64,000 nt of DNA from Parvibaculum sp045863935 (GTDB lineage Bacteria; Pseudomonadota; Alphaproteobacteria; Parvibaculales; Parvibaculaceae), in assembly GCF_045863935.1 (NCBI RefSeq), contig NZ_BTVP01000001.1, positions 166,336-230,335 on the forward strand, given 5' to 3'. A model generated the notes under the pieces. The model was given only the letters and a program-made list of their open reading frames with translations, was not told the origin of the DNA and searched no databases. Below, in pieces: positions 27,343-39,493 of the stretch. The translations under genes were made by a program, and so were the position numbers. How positions within the stretch are numbered: position 1 is the first letter of the stretch; the number at the start of each line of letters is the position of its first letter.

Positions 27343-29292
27343 ATGTTCAACGGGCAGATCAGCCGTTCGGCCTATCGCATCATCATGCTGGTGCTGCTTG
27401 CCGTGCTCTTTCTTTCGGTGAACATGTTCTCGAACGTCGTGTTTCGCTCGGCGCGGATCGACCTCACCGAGAGCAGCCTCTACACGCTCTCGGACGGCAC
27501 GCGGGAAGTCGCCGCGGCGATCGAGGAGCCGATCACGCTGCGCTTCTTCTACTCAGAAAAACTTGCGACAGACTACGGGCGCATCCGCACCTATGCGGGC
27601 CATGTGCGCGACCTGCTGGAGGAAATCCGCGCGGCATCGGGCGGCAAGGTGCGCCTCGAAGTGATCGAGCCCGCGCCCTTCTCCGAGGAAGAAGACCTTG
27701 CCATGTCGCTCGGCCTCAAGGGCGCGCCGACGCAATCGGGCGACATCATCTATTTCGGTCTCGTGGGCACCAATTCGGTGGACGGGCTCGAAGCCATTCC
27801 CTTCTTCAGCGACGAGCGCGAGCAGTATCTCGAATACGACATCGCGCGGATGATCCAGAACCTGAGCCGGCCCGAGCGCCCGGTGCTCGGCATCGTCACC
27901 AATCTCCCGCTCGACACGGGAACGGGTGGCCTGATGTCGGCGATGCGCGGCGATTCGCTGCCCTTCATGATCTATGAGGAATTGCGGAACCGCTTCGAGA
28001 TCGAGTTCCTGGAACAGCAGTTCCAGAAGGTGCCGGACCGCGTCGACGTACTGATGATCGCGCATCCAAGGCCGCTCGACACGCCGACGCTCTATGCACT
28101 CGACCAGTTCGTGATGCGGGGCGGGCATGTGCTTGCCTTCGTCGATCCGCATTCGGAGGTGAGCCTCACGGCCGGGCCGAACGGCGATCCGATACGCGGC
28201 TACACCGAGCAGTCCGATCTCGGGCCGCTTCTGGAAAGCTGGGGGGTCCATTACGACCCCTCGAAGATCGCCGGCGACCGGAAGCTCGCGCAGCGCGTGC
28301 AGACGGGGCTCGATGCGCGCAGGCAGGAGAGCGACTATGTGCTCTGGCTCGCCGTGCCGCGCGAGAATGTGGATGCGAACGATCTCGTAACGGCGAATGT
28401 CTCGCGTCTCAATCTCGGCACGGTGGGCTATTTCACGCCGGTCGGGAACGCGACGACGGTGTTCTCGCCGCTCGTCACCACGTCGGAAGAATCGCAGCTC
28501 TACGACGTCGAAGAGGTGAAGAAGGGGCCGCGCCCGGACGATCTCATTCGCGCCTTCAAGCCGTCGGAGCAGCGCTACGCCATCGCGGCGCGGCTGTCTG
28601 GTCCGGTGAAGAGCGCCTTCTCCGGTCCGCCGGAGGAAGAGCTTGTGGCGCCGGAAGGCGCCGCCGCGCCCCGCCGCTCTCAGGAGAAGGCGGGACCCCA
28701 TATCGCGCAATCGCAGCAGGACGCGAACATCATCGTCTTCGCGGACAGCGACATCTTCGACGACCGCTTCTGGGTCAGGACGGAATCCTATCTCGGCGAG
28801 CGCGTGGCGCAGCCGATTGCCGACAACGCCGTCTTCGTCCTGTCCGCCATCGACAATCTGATGGGTTCGAACGAACTCATCTCGCTTCGGGCGCGCAGCA
28901 AATCCGACCGGCCCTTCGCCGTGGTGGAAGAGCTTCGCCGCTCCGCCGAACGGCGCTTCCTCGCCGAGCAGGAAACGCTCGAGAAGAAGATCGAAACGGC
29001 CGAACGCAACCTCACCGCATTGCAGACGGGCGGCTCGGGCGCCGATGCCGCGAGCGGCGGCCCTGACGACGGGGAGGAGGCGGCGATCAAGCAATTCCGC
29101 AGCGAGCTTCTCGAAAGCCGCAAGGCGTTGCGCGACGTGCAGGGCGATCTTCGCCGCGATGTCGAGCGGCTGGGCGCGCAGCTTCGTTTCTTCAACATCG
29201 CCCTCGTGCCGCTGCTGCTCGCGGTCGTCGCGGGCGTGGCGGCCATCCTGCGATATCGCCGCCGCAAGGCGCGCGTGGAAAAGAGGGCGTGA
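27343..29292 (+). CDS. GldG-like ABC transport system auxiliary protein
   Basis: 649 residues anchored by an N-terminal helix (IIMLVLLAVLFLSVNMFSNVVF) and a C-terminal helix (NIALVPLLLAVVAGVAAILRY), with a large periplasmic portion. The ITLRFFYSEKLATDYGRIRTYAGHVRDLLEEI region and later PRPLDTPTLYALDQFVMRGGHVLAFVDPHSE are typical of the 'ABC-type uncharacterized transport system' domain found in GldG and in eukaryotic IFT52-like folds. A coiled coil (about residues 535-620) precedes the last helix. It is in an operon with ATPase, permease and DUF4340 genes. Gliding itself is not implied. Confidence 0.88.
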   Translation: MFNGQISRSAYRIIMLVLLAVLFLSVNMFSNVVFRSARIDLTESSLYTLSDGTREVAAAIEEPITLRFFYSEKLATDYGRIRTYAGHVRDLLEEIRAASGGKVRLEVIEPAPFSEEEDLAMSLGLKGAPTQSGDIIYFGLVGTNSVDGLEAIPFFSDEREQYLEYDIARMIQNLSRPERPVLGIVTNLPLDTGTGGLMSAMRGDSLPFMIYEELRNRFEIEFLEQQFQKVPDRVDVLMIAHPRPLDTPTLYALDQFVMRGGHVLAFVDPHSEVSLTAGPNGDPIRGYTEQSDLGPLLESWGVHYDPSKIAGDRKLAQRVQTGLDARRQESDYVLWLAVPRENVDANDLVTANVSRLNLGTVGYFTPVGNATTVFSPLVTTSEESQLYDVEEVKKGPRPDDLIRAFKPSEQRYAIAARLSGPVKSAFSGPPEEELVAPEGAAAPRRSQEKAGPHIAQSQQDANIIVFADSDIFDDRFWVRTESYLGERVAQPIADNAVFVLSAIDNLMGSNELISLRARSKSDRPFAVVEELRRSAERRFLAEQETLEKKIETAERNLTALQTGGSGADAASGGPDDGEEAAIKQFRSELLESRKALRDVQGDLRRDVERLGAQLRFFNIALVPLLLAVVAGVAAILRYRRRKARVEKRA

Positions 29293-29297
29293 CAGTC

Positions 29298-30428
29298 ATG
29301 TGGCAGACCCTCTGGAACAACAAGCCGCAGCGGAACCTTGCGGTCCTCGCCGCCGCCACATTCATCGCGGTGATCGCCGCGACCATTGCCGTCGTGAACG
29401 ACCGGAGCAGCGTGCGCACGAGCTTCGTGCCCTATCCGCTCTTCGAGGAGCTCGATGCGAAACTCGATCGCGTCGACCGGATCGTCTATACGGCGAGCCG
29501 GGGCATGAACGGCGTTTCGCAGATCGAACTCAAGCGCAATGCGGATGGCGGCTGGGTCGCGCCCTCGCGCGGCGGCTATCCGGTGAGCGAAAGCCTCATC
29601 AAGAAGACATTGCTCGGCGTCGGCCAGATGGAAGCCTATGAGCCGCGCACGGCCAATCCCGAATGGCACCGCAATCTCGGCCTGCTGAAACCCGAGGATA
29701 TCGGGTCGGCGGTGCGCGTCGAATTCTTCAAGGGCGAGGAGCGGCTTGCCGGTCTTCTCGTCGGCAAGGTGCCCGAGCGGGCGGTGGACGTGAAAGGCGA
29801 AGGCCTGATCTATGTGCGCCGCGACGGCGAGGACGAAACCTTTCTCGCGCGCGGGCGGCTGCCGCTTTACAAGAGCGTGAACGATTGGCTCGATACCGCC
29901 TTTATCGATATTCCGCGCGAGAAGCTCGCCCGCGTCACGCTCTGGGCGGGAACCGAAACTCCGGTCCTGCTTTCGCGCGGGCCGGGCGATGAAAACTTCG
30001 CTATCGAGAATGCGCCCGAAGGCCGCGTGTCGCGGGGAGCGGCCGTCGCGAACAAGGCGGCGACTGCAATCCTCGGATCGCCCTTCGACGATGTGGCGCC
30101 TGCCGAGACGCTCGAGTTTCCGGACGATGCGCCGCGCGCCGTGTTCGAGACATTCGACGGGCTGCGCCTCACCATGCTGATGGCGGGTGAGGGCGGCGCG
30201 CTCTGGGCGAAGTTCGCGGCCGAAGCCGATCCGGCGCTGGTGCCGGAGGGCGAGGATATCGCGCCTGCGGAAAAACGCGCCGAAGAACTCAATGCACGGC
30301 TTTCGGCCTGGACCTACAAGCTGCCGCAGGATCTCGGCAACCAGCTCACCCAGACGATGGACCTGCTGACGCGCGAGGCGGGGCCCGCCGATGCGATGAG
30401 CCCCATGCCGGAGCAAATGACGCCCTGA
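29298..30428 (+). CDS. DUF4340 domain protein
   Basis: 376 residues. One N-terminal helix (LAVLAAATFIAVIAATIAVV) is followed by beta-rich repeats of the DUF4340 kind: DRIVYTASRGMNGVSQIELKRNADGGWVAP and KGEGLIYVRRDGEDETFLA..LPLYKSVNDWLDTAF. DUF4340 genes regularly close Gld-type ABC operons. ATG 29298 is favoured, with AAGAGGG 10 bases upstream; a GTG at 29289 overlaps the GldG stop. It is the last gene before convergent DUF1223. Confidence 0.87.
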   Translation: MWQTLWNNKPQRNLAVLAAATFIAVIAATIAVVNDRSSVRTSFVPYPLFEELDAKLDRVDRIVYTASRGMNGVSQIELKRNADGGWVAPSRGGYPVSESLIKKTLLGVGQMEAYEPRTANPEWHRNLGLLKPEDIGSAVRVEFFKGEERLAGLLVGKVPERAVDVKGEGLIYVRRDGEDETFLARGRLPLYKSVNDWLDTAFIDIPREKLARVTLWAGTETPVLLSRGPGDENFAIENAPEGRVSRGAAVANKAATAILGSPFDDVAPAETLEFPDDAPRAVFETFDGLRLTMLMAGEGGALWAKFAAEADPALVPEGEDIAPAEKRAEELNARLSAWTYKLPQDLGNQLTQTMDLLTREAGPADAMSPMPEQMTP

Positions 30429-30432
30429 ACCG

Positions 30433-31164
30433 TTAGTTCGCTGCCGTCTGTGCGGCGCCGAGGATCGGCCCGCCCTTGCCCGCCTGAAGAAGCGCCACGC
30501 ACCCATCGATGCCACCCGCGAGGAGATCGCCTTTCGGCAGCGTCAGGCTGATCGCCTCGCCGCTCCAAATGCCGACGGGCATTAGTTCGCGCACGGCATG
30601 GGTATAGACCATGGTGCGGCCGCGGTTCTCGCCCTTGCCGATCTCGACCGTTTCCTCTTTCGTGAAGCGGATGAGCCAGAGCGTCACGGGTTGTCCCGGC
30701 GTCTTTCCAGCGCCGACATCGAGCGTCAGCGTGTCGCCCTTGTCGGTGAAAGAGACTTCGACCGGGAGCGGCCTTGTGCGCGCGGCGTCAATCTGCTCGT
30801 TGATCTTGCCGCGCTTGCTGCCGACGCCTTCGGTGGCGCCGTTCACCACGATCTGCGGCGTGTAGACGCCCGATAGCCCGAGGCGCCGCGCATAGGCACG
30901 CTGGCGCTCGGTGTGAGCCGGGCTCGCAAGCGTGTCCTCCCAGCCGAGGTAATTCCAGTAGTCCACATTGAAGGACAGCGCGATCACGCCGTCGCGGGTC
31001 GCGAGTTCGCGCATATAGGCGTCCGCCGGCGGGCAGGAGGAGCAGCCCTGGCTGGTGAAGAGTTCGACCACGACCGGGCTCTCCCCGGCGCGCGCGGGAA
31101 GGCATGCGAGCGCGAAGGTGGCGAGAAGTCCGCAGAGCCGGAGCGTCATGCGAATGGCGGGCAT
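30433..31164 (-). CDS. DUF1223 secreted thioredoxin-like protein
   Basis: 243 residues with a signal peptide (CGLLATFALACLPARAG). The mature protein opens VVVELFTSQGCSSCPPADAYM, a thioredoxin-like strand with a CSSC pair, and continues ALSFNVDYWNYLGWEDTLASP, both DUF1223 hallmarks. It is probably a periplasmic redox-related protein of unknown function. AGGAAAGGA precedes the ATG. Confidence 0.9.
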   Translation of the reverse strand: MPAIRMTLRLCGLLATFALACLPARAGESPVVVELFTSQGCSSCPPADAYMRELATRDGVIALSFNVDYWNYLGWEDTLASPAHTERQRAYARRLGLSGVYTPQIVVNGATEGVGSKRGKINEQIDAARTRPLPVEVSFTDKGDTLTLDVGAGKTPGQPVTLWLIRFTKEETVEIGKGENRGRTMVYTHAVRELMPVGIWSGEAISLTLPKGDLLAGGIDGCVALLQAGKGGPILGAAQTAAN

Positions 31165-31249
31165 GATTGTCCTTTCCTTTCGCAGACAAGAATAGGAAGG
31201 GCGCCGCGCGGGGGCGAGTCACGTTGGAGTGATCCGGAGTGATCCCGAC

Positions 31250-31281
31250 AAAGAAAAAGGGCGCCCCGAAGGGCGCCCTTT
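31250..31281 (-). terminator. Rho-independent terminator of acnA
   Basis: On the minus strand, an 11-base stem (AAAGGGCGCCC / GGGCGCCCTTT) with a TTCG loop is followed by TTTTTCTTT. It lies 23 bases past the acnA stop and separates acnA from DUF1223. Confidence 0.92.
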
Positions 31282-31303
31282 GTATCGGTCCGGCGTTTCC
31301 GCC

Positions 31304-34594
<3,291 letters not shown>

Positions 34595-34836
34595 CTCTCT
34601 ATGATCCTCGATGATGCGCGGTCCGGAGCGGTGAGGGGGGAAGGCGGGAGCCTTGCGGGGAGCCGCCCGCGCCGAAAACAGCGCGTGCGTCAAAGCAGGA
34701 TTTCGCCGCCGCTTCTCAGCCTGGGACCTATATGCTTGTCGCGCGGGACTATAATGTCTTTCGCATGGAATGACCATGCTTCGCCCGGAAAAGCGGGCGT
34801 GATAATCAGCGTCGCAAACGATGCGGGGAGATGCGG

Positions 34837-35640
34837 ATGCCGGAAGTGCTCGTCGAGAAAAACGGACCAGTGACAAGCGTCATTCTGAACCGGCCGCACG
34901 CAAAGAATGCCGTCGACCGGAAGGCGGCCGAAGCGCTTGTCGAGGCGTTTCTCGCCTTCGAGCGCGACGAGGAAGCGCTCGTCGCGGTCTTCTGCGGCAG
35001 TGAAGGCGCGTTCTGCGCGGGCGCGGACCTCAAGGCGGTTGCGAAGGGCGAGGGCAATCGATCCGTGCCCCCCGCAACCGGCGCCGATTTCAACCGGCTC
35101 GCACAGGACGGTCCCATGGGTCCGTCGCGAATGATTCTCAACAAGCCGGTGATCGGCGCGATTTCCGGCCATGCTGTCGCGGGCGGTCTCGAACTTGCGC
35201 TCTGGTGCGACATGCGCGTGGTGGAAGAGGACGCGATCATGGGCGTCTTCTGCCGCCGCTGGGGCGTGCCGCTGATCGATGGCGGCACGGTGCGCCTGCC
35301 GCGCCTCATCGGGCACGCGCGCGCGATGGACCTCATTCTCACGGGCCGTCCCGTCAACGCGGAAGAGGCGCTGATGATGGGGCTTGCGAACCGCATCGCG
35401 CCGAAGGGCAAGGGACGCGAGGAGGCGGAGCGGCTCGCGCTCGAAATTTCGCGCTTTCCGCAACTCTGCCTGCGCCACGATCGCATGTCGGCCTATGAGC
35501 AATGGGATCTGCCTTACGACCGCGCGCTCGCCAATGAATTCGAGCATGGACGCAAGGTTCTCGCCTCGGGTGAAACGCTGAAAGGCGCGGCGCGCTTCGC
35601 GTCGGGCAAGGGCAGGGGCGGACGTTTTGACGATATCTGA
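34837..35640 (+). CDS. Enoyl-CoA hydratase/crotonase-family protein
   Basis: 267 residues. The oxyanion-hole blocks are GAFCAGADLKAV and ISGHAVAGGLELALWCDMRV, and FCRRWGVPLIDGGTVRLPRLIG carries the region where catalytic residues usually sit. This variant (WGVPLIDGGTVRLP) is common in crotonase-like proteins of actinobacteria and alphaproteobacteria with unassigned substrates. The ATG at 34837 is preferred over 34831 because GGGGAG sits 6 bases upstream. It is divergent from acnA and overlaps the start of ccmA. Confidence 0.9.
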   Translation: MPEVLVEKNGPVTSVILNRPHAKNAVDRKAAEALVEAFLAFERDEEALVAVFCGSEGAFCAGADLKAVAKGEGNRSVPPATGADFNRLAQDGPMGPSRMILNKPVIGAISGHAVAGGLELALWCDMRVVEEDAIMGVFCRRWGVPLIDGGTVRLPRLIGHARAMDLILTGRPVNAEEALMMGLANRIAPKGKGREEAERLALEISRFPQLCLRHDRMSAYEQWDLPYDRALANEFEHGRKVLASGETLKGAARFASGKGRGGRFDDI

Positions 35641-36253
35641 GCTTTCGCTTTCGGTTCGCGATCTCGCCTGCGAGCGCGGCGGACGCCTCGTCTTCGAGGG
35701 TCTCTCCTTCTCGCTCAAGACCGGCGAGGCGCTGGTGCTGACGGGGCCGAACGGCGCGGGCAAATCGAGCTTGCTCAGGCAGCTCGCCGGTCTTCTCGAC
35801 GTGGCGCAGGGCGAGATCGCCTTCACGGGCGGCGACCCGGAGCTCAGCCTCGGCGAGCAGGCGCATTATGTGGGCCATCTCGATGCGCTGAAGCCCTCCA
35901 TGACGGTCATGGAGACGGTCTCCTTCTGGCGGACTTATCTCGGCAGCATTCCGGAGGGAGCCGATACGGCGCTTGAGGCGCTCGGCCTTGCCCATCTTGC
36001 CGATCTTCCCGCCGCCTATCTCTCCGCCGGTCAGCGAAGGCGGCTGTCTCTCGCCCGCCTCATCGCGGTGCCACGCCCCGTCTGGCTGCTCGACGAGCCG
36101 ACCGTCGCGCTCGATGCCGCAAGCGTTGCGCGGCTTCTTGCGCTGATGACCTCGCATCTCGGCCAGGGCGGCATGATCGTGGCGGCGACGCATCTCGATC
36201 TCGGTCTCGGCGAGACAAAGCAGCTCCGGCTCGGCGTGGAGGCCATGATATGA
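35627..36253 (+). CDS. ccmA: Cytochrome c maturation ATPase CcmA
   Basis: 208-residue ABC ATPase that powers release of holo-CcmE during haem delivery to apocytochromes c. Walker A GPNGAGKSS, signature LSAGQRRRLSLARLI and Walker B WLLDEPTVALD are intact. The start is TTG at 35627, inside the end of the crotonase gene, so translation may be coupled. It overlaps ccmB by ATGA. The ccmABCDG block runs without gaps of note. Confidence 0.94.
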   Translation: MTISELSLSVRDLACERGGRLVFEGLSFSLKTGEALVLTGPNGAGKSSLLRQLAGLLDVAQGEIAFTGGDPELSLGEQAHYVGHLDALKPSMTVMETVSFWRTYLGSIPEGADTALEALGLAHLADLPAAYLSAGQRRRLSLARLIAVPRPVWLLDEPTVALDAASVARLLALMTSHLGQGGMIVAATHLDLGLGETKQLRLGVEAMI

Positions 36254-36927
36254 CGCGCGCCTTTTTCGCCCTTCTCGCCCGCGATCTTCGCCTTGCCGTG
36301 CGGCTTGGCGGCGGCGGCGGCATGGCCGTCTTCTTCTTCCTCGTCGTCATAACGCTGCTGCCGTTCGGCATCGGGCCGGATCGGGAATTGCTCGCGAAAG
36401 TCGCGCCGGGGATGCTGTGGGTGGCGCTGCTGCTCGCGGCACTGCTCACGCTCGACCGGCTTTTCCAGGCCGATTACGAGGACGGCTCGCTCGATCTCCT
36501 CACCATGGGCCTCCTGCCGCTCGAACTCATCGTGGTCGCCAAGGCGCTCGGTCACTGGCTCACGACCGGCCTGCCGCTCGTCGTTGCGGCGCCGCTGCTC
36601 GGCCTCATGCTCAACCTGCCGGGAGAGGCCTATCCGCCGCTCATCCTCGCCATGCTGGCCGGCACACCGGCTTTGAGCTTTCTCGGCGCGATCGGTGCGG
36701 CGCTGACGGTGGGCGTGCGGCGCGGCGGACTTCTCGCCTCGCTCCTCGTGATGCCCTTCTATGTGCCGGTACTGATTTTCGGCGTCGGCGCGGCCGATGC
36801 GGCGACGGGCGGATTTGCGGGCGAGGCGGGGCGGCAGAGCCTTCTTCTCCTCGGCGCGGTGGCGCTGGCAAGCCTCGTTCTCGGGCCGCTCGGCGGCGCG
36901 GCGGCGCTTCGCGCCAATCTCAGATGA
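36250..36927 (+). CDS. ccmB: Haem exporter protein CcmB
   Basis: 225 residues, six transmembrane helices, permease partner of CcmA. FFALLARDLRLAVRLGGGGGMAVFFFLVVITLLPFGIGPD is the typical N-terminus. DYEDGSLDLLTMGLLPLELIVVAKALGHWL is the loop shared by CcmB proteins. It overlaps ccmA by four bases and is followed by ccmC after 100 bases. Confidence 0.95.
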   Translation: MTRAFFALLARDLRLAVRLGGGGGMAVFFFLVVITLLPFGIGPDRELLAKVAPGMLWVALLLAALLTLDRLFQADYEDGSLDLLTMGLLPLELIVVAKALGHWLTTGLPLVVAAPLLGLMLNLPGEAYPPLILAMLAGTPALSFLGAIGAALTVGVRRGGLLASLLVMPFYVPVLIFGVGAADAATGGFAGEAGRQSLLLLGAVALASLVLGPLGGAAALRANLR

Positions 36928-37027
36928 GGGGCCGGGACGAGGCGCCATGTGTGAGCCGGTTTGCATCTCAAAGCCGTGGCAAAATGCCCTTGGGCGCGGC
37001 TTGCCCTCTTTGCGGGGCTTACGCTAA

Positions 37028-37798
37028 ATGGCGGGCATGAACATGATTTCCGCCGCGCAGCGGTTCCATGCCTATGCCAATCCGGCGCGCTTCATGGCGC
37101 TGTCGGCGCGGCTTCTCATGCCGCTGGCGGCGCTGGCGGCGCTTGTCATCGGCGCGGGGCTCTGGTTCGCGCTTGCCGCCTCGCCGCCCGACTATCAGCA
37201 GGGCGAGACGGTGCGCATCATGTATGTGCATGTGCCGTCGGCCTGGCTTGCCATGATGGGTTATGGGGTGATGGCGGTCGCCTCCGCCGTCGCGCTCATC
37301 TTCCGGCACCCGCTGGCCGATGTCTGCGCGAAGTCGGCCGCGCCCATCGGCGCCGCCTTCACCTTCCTCGCGCTCCTCACGGGCTCGCTCTGGGGCGCGC
37401 CGATGTGGGGCACGTGGTGGGAATGGGGCGATGCGCGCCTCGTCTCGATGCTGGTGCTCTTCTTTCTCTATCTCGGTTACATGGCGCTCTGGGCGACCAT
37501 CGAGGAGCCCGTTCGCGCCGCGCGGGCGGCGGCGGTTCTCGCGCTTGTCGGTTCGATCAACCTGCCGGTCATCCGCTACTCGGTGGTCTGGTGGAACACG
37601 CTGCACCAGCCGGCTTCCGTTTTCCGCATGGACGGGCCGGCCATCGCGCCGTCCATGCTGCTGCCGCTGGGGCTGATGGGTGCGGGTTTCACGATGCTGT
37701 TCGTGACGCTGCTGCTGGTGCGCATGCGGGCCGAGATCCTGCGCCGCCGTGTGCGCAATCTGCGTCTTGCCCAGGCGGGCGCGGCGCAGGAGGTGTGA
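37028..37798 (+). CDS. ccmC: Haem-handling protein CcmC
   Basis: 256 residues and six helices. The tryptophan-rich periplasmic motif GTWWEWGDARL, which binds haem, is present, together with MYVHVPSAWLAMMGYG holding one conserved axial His and NTLHQPASV holding another. CcmC loads haem onto CcmE. ATG at 37028 follows a GGGGCTTACG stretch. Confidence 0.96.
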   Translation: MAGMNMISAAQRFHAYANPARFMALSARLLMPLAALAALVIGAGLWFALAASPPDYQQGETVRIMYVHVPSAWLAMMGYGVMAVASAVALIFRHPLADVCAKSAAPIGAAFTFLALLTGSLWGAPMWGTWWEWGDARLVSMLVLFFLYLGYMALWATIEEPVRAARAAAVLALVGSINLPVIRYSVVWWNTLHQPASVFRMDGPAIAPSMLLPLGLMGAGFTMLFVTLLLVRMRAEILRRRVRNLRLAQAGAAQEV

Positions 37799-37800
37799 AC

Positions 37801-38004
37801 ATGGACGAATTTTTCCATATGGGCGGATATGCCTTCTTCGTCTGGTCTGCCTATGGCGCGGCGGTTCTCGTCACGGTGGCGCTCATCTGGCAAAGCATTG
37901 CGGATTACCGGGCGCAGGCGCGGCTCGTCGAAACGCTTGAAAAGGCGGCTGGGGGACGTGTGCGCCGCGCGGCGCACCGCCAAAGCGGAGAGGATCCCTC
38001 GTGA
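37801..38004 (+). CDS. ccmD: Haem exporter accessory protein CcmD
   Basis: 67-residue single-helix protein: MDEFFHMGGYAFFVWSAYG followed by AAVLVTVALIWQSIADYRAQ. The GGYAFFVWSAYG start and short basic tail are typical. It helps release holo-CcmE from CcmABC. It begins 2 bases after ccmC and its stop overlaps the ccmG GTG (GTGA). Confidence 0.92.
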   Translation: MDEFFHMGGYAFFVWSAYGAAVLVTVALIWQSIADYRAQARLVETLEKAAGGRVRRAAHRQSGEDPS

Positions 38005-38561
38005 CTTTCAACGTCCGGCTCGCGGCGCTCATTCCCGTTGCGATCTTCCTGATCCTTGCGGGGCTCTTCTTCGCGGCGATCTATCGCGGCGATCCGTCGC
38101 GCGTGCCGTCCGCCTTGATCGGGCGCTATGTGCCCGATTTCGAGCTGCCGCCGGTCGAGGGGCTGGACAGGCCGGGGCTTGCGTCCGCCGATTTCGGCAA
38201 GGGCGAGCCCGTTATCGTCAATGTGTGGGCGTCCTGGTGCGTGCCCTGCCGGGACGAGATGCCGCTTCTGGTCGAGTTGGGCCGTGTTTCGCGAGCGCCG
38301 CTCTTCGGCCTCAACTACAAGGACGATCCGGCGGCGGCGCGGCGCTTCCTCGCGGAACTCGGCAATCCCTTCGCGCGCATCGGCAAGGATGCGACGGGGC
38401 GCGCCGCCATAGACTGGGGCGTCTATGGCGTGCCTGAAACCTATATTGTGGATGGAAAGGGGCGCATCGCCCTCAAGCATGTCGGGCCGCTGACGCCCGA
38501 GGCGATCGCAGACGAAATCCTGCCCGCGCTCAAGGAGGCGCGCCTTTCCACAAGGGGATAG
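38001..38561 (+). CDS. ccmG: Thiol:disulfide interchange protein CcmG/DsbE
   Basis: 186 residues. A membrane anchor (LAALIPVAIFLILAGLFFAAIY) is followed by a periplasmic thioredoxin domain with active site WCVPC and GVYGVPETYIVDGKGRI, the cis-proline block. It reduces apocytochrome c thiols before haem ligation. Start GTG at 38001 overlaps ccmD. ccmE, ccmF and ccmH are not in the window. Confidence 0.95.
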   Translation: MTFNVRLAALIPVAIFLILAGLFFAAIYRGDPSRVPSALIGRYVPDFELPPVEGLDRPGLASADFGKGEPVIVNVWASWCVPCRDEMPLLVELGRVSRAPLFGLNYKDDPAAARRFLAELGNPFARIGKDATGRAAIDWGVYGVPETYIVDGKGRIALKHVGPLTPEAIADEILPALKEARLSTRG

Positions 38562-38582
38562 GCGCGGCCTCCGGCTTGGGCG

Positions 38583-39140
38583 TCAGGCCTTCTTGCGGCT
38601 TGCAGCAGGCTTCTTCGCGGGTGCCTTGCGCGTCGGCTTCTTCCTGGCGGGCGCACGCTTTGCGGTCTTCGGCGCTTCTTCCTCGACCTTCATGCTTTCG
38701 ATCGCGGAGTTGAGCTGACCGAGGCCCTTCAGAAGATCACCCTGCAGCGTCTTCGGCAGCACGTCGAGCAGCGCCTTTTCGGCGGTGATGGCCTTGGGCA
38801 TCGCACTCTTGAGCGCGCGGCGGCCGGCAGCGGTGAGGCGAACCGAGTTCGCGCGCGCATCCTCGGCGGTCCGCTTGCGGGCGAGAAGGCCGTTCTTGAT
38901 CATGCGGCTGATCATGTCGGCGAGCGTCGAGCGGTCGATGCCCGTCCGGTTCACGAGGTCGGTCTGGCTCAGGCCTTCTTCCTCGTCCACGGCGAAGAGC
39001 ACGATGAACTGGCGCGGCGTGATCGAACTCGCACCCATCTGCTGCACGAACTGGTCGTAGGCGAATTGCTGAGCGCGGCGCAACAGATGGCTCAGCGAAT
39101 TCTCAAGATCGAAACTTCCGGTTGGCTTCCTGGCTGCCAT
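38583..39140 (-). CDS. MarR-family regulator with Lys/Ala/Pro-rich C-terminal tail
   Basis: 185 residues. The winged helix-turn-helix is clear: ITPRQFIVLFAVDEEEGLSQTDLVNRTGIDRSTLADMISRMIKNGLLARKRTAEDARANSVRLTAAGR. After the dimerisation helix comes a basic tail of about 25 residues (RAPARKKPTRKAPAKK), similar in composition to the AcnA extension in this window. The tail may add non-specific DNA binding. Two dyads lie in its upstream region, consistent with autoregulation. Ligand and targets unknown. Confidence 0.9.
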   Translation of the reverse strand: MAARKPTGSFDLENSLSHLLRRAQQFAYDQFVQQMGASSITPRQFIVLFAVDEEEGLSQTDLVNRTGIDRSTLADMISRMIKNGLLARKRTAEDARANSVRLTAAGRRALKSAMPKAITAEKALLDVLPKTLQGDLLKGLGQLNSAIESMKVEEEAPKTAKRAPARKKPTRKAPAKKPAASRKKA

Positions 39141-39163
39141 TCGTTCGGTCCTCTGGATTATCA

Positions 39164-39209
39164 GACACCATAAAGTGTCCGGCGCTGGGGGCGGTGTCCT
39201 TCTCGGACA
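39164..39209. promoter_or_regulatory. Two dyads upstream of the MarR gene, candidate operators
   Basis: GACAC-N6-GTGTC at 39164-39179 and TGTCC-N5-GGACA at 39195-39209 lie 24-70 bases upstream of the MarR start. MarR dimers bind 16-20 base dyads, so these are natural candidates for its own operator. The two are alike but not identical. No promoter was assigned. The 353-base gap (39141-39493) shows no other gene I trust. Confidence 0.45.
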
Positions 39210-39493
39210 TGTCTCCCGGTTTGAAGGGAGGATGATCGTCGCGCACAGTCGCGGCGTTTGTGTGGCCGTTTTCTGTCTGGCGCTCTATCATCATCATATG
39301 CACCCGCATGCCCCACCTATGCAAGAGGCGGAATGCGGGAAAAGCAGAGTTAAAATTATGTGGATAGGTCTGTGCGCGGACATTCCGTTGCCAATGCACC
39401 GGGCGCGGTCATCCGGTTTCAGCTTCCACACACAGTGTTATTTCCGCACCGCAACGTAACTCCGTGGGCGGACCAACAGGTTGAAGCAAGACA

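Noticed and set aside
34750..34755. Perfect TATAAT as a promoter for the crotonase gene
   Set aside because: No acceptable -35 hexamer at 16-18 bases upstream; left unassigned.
39103..39399. 98-codon minus frame upstream of the MarR gene
   Set aside because: It overlaps the MarR start, has no good ribosome-binding site and no recognisable family; the region looks regulatory.
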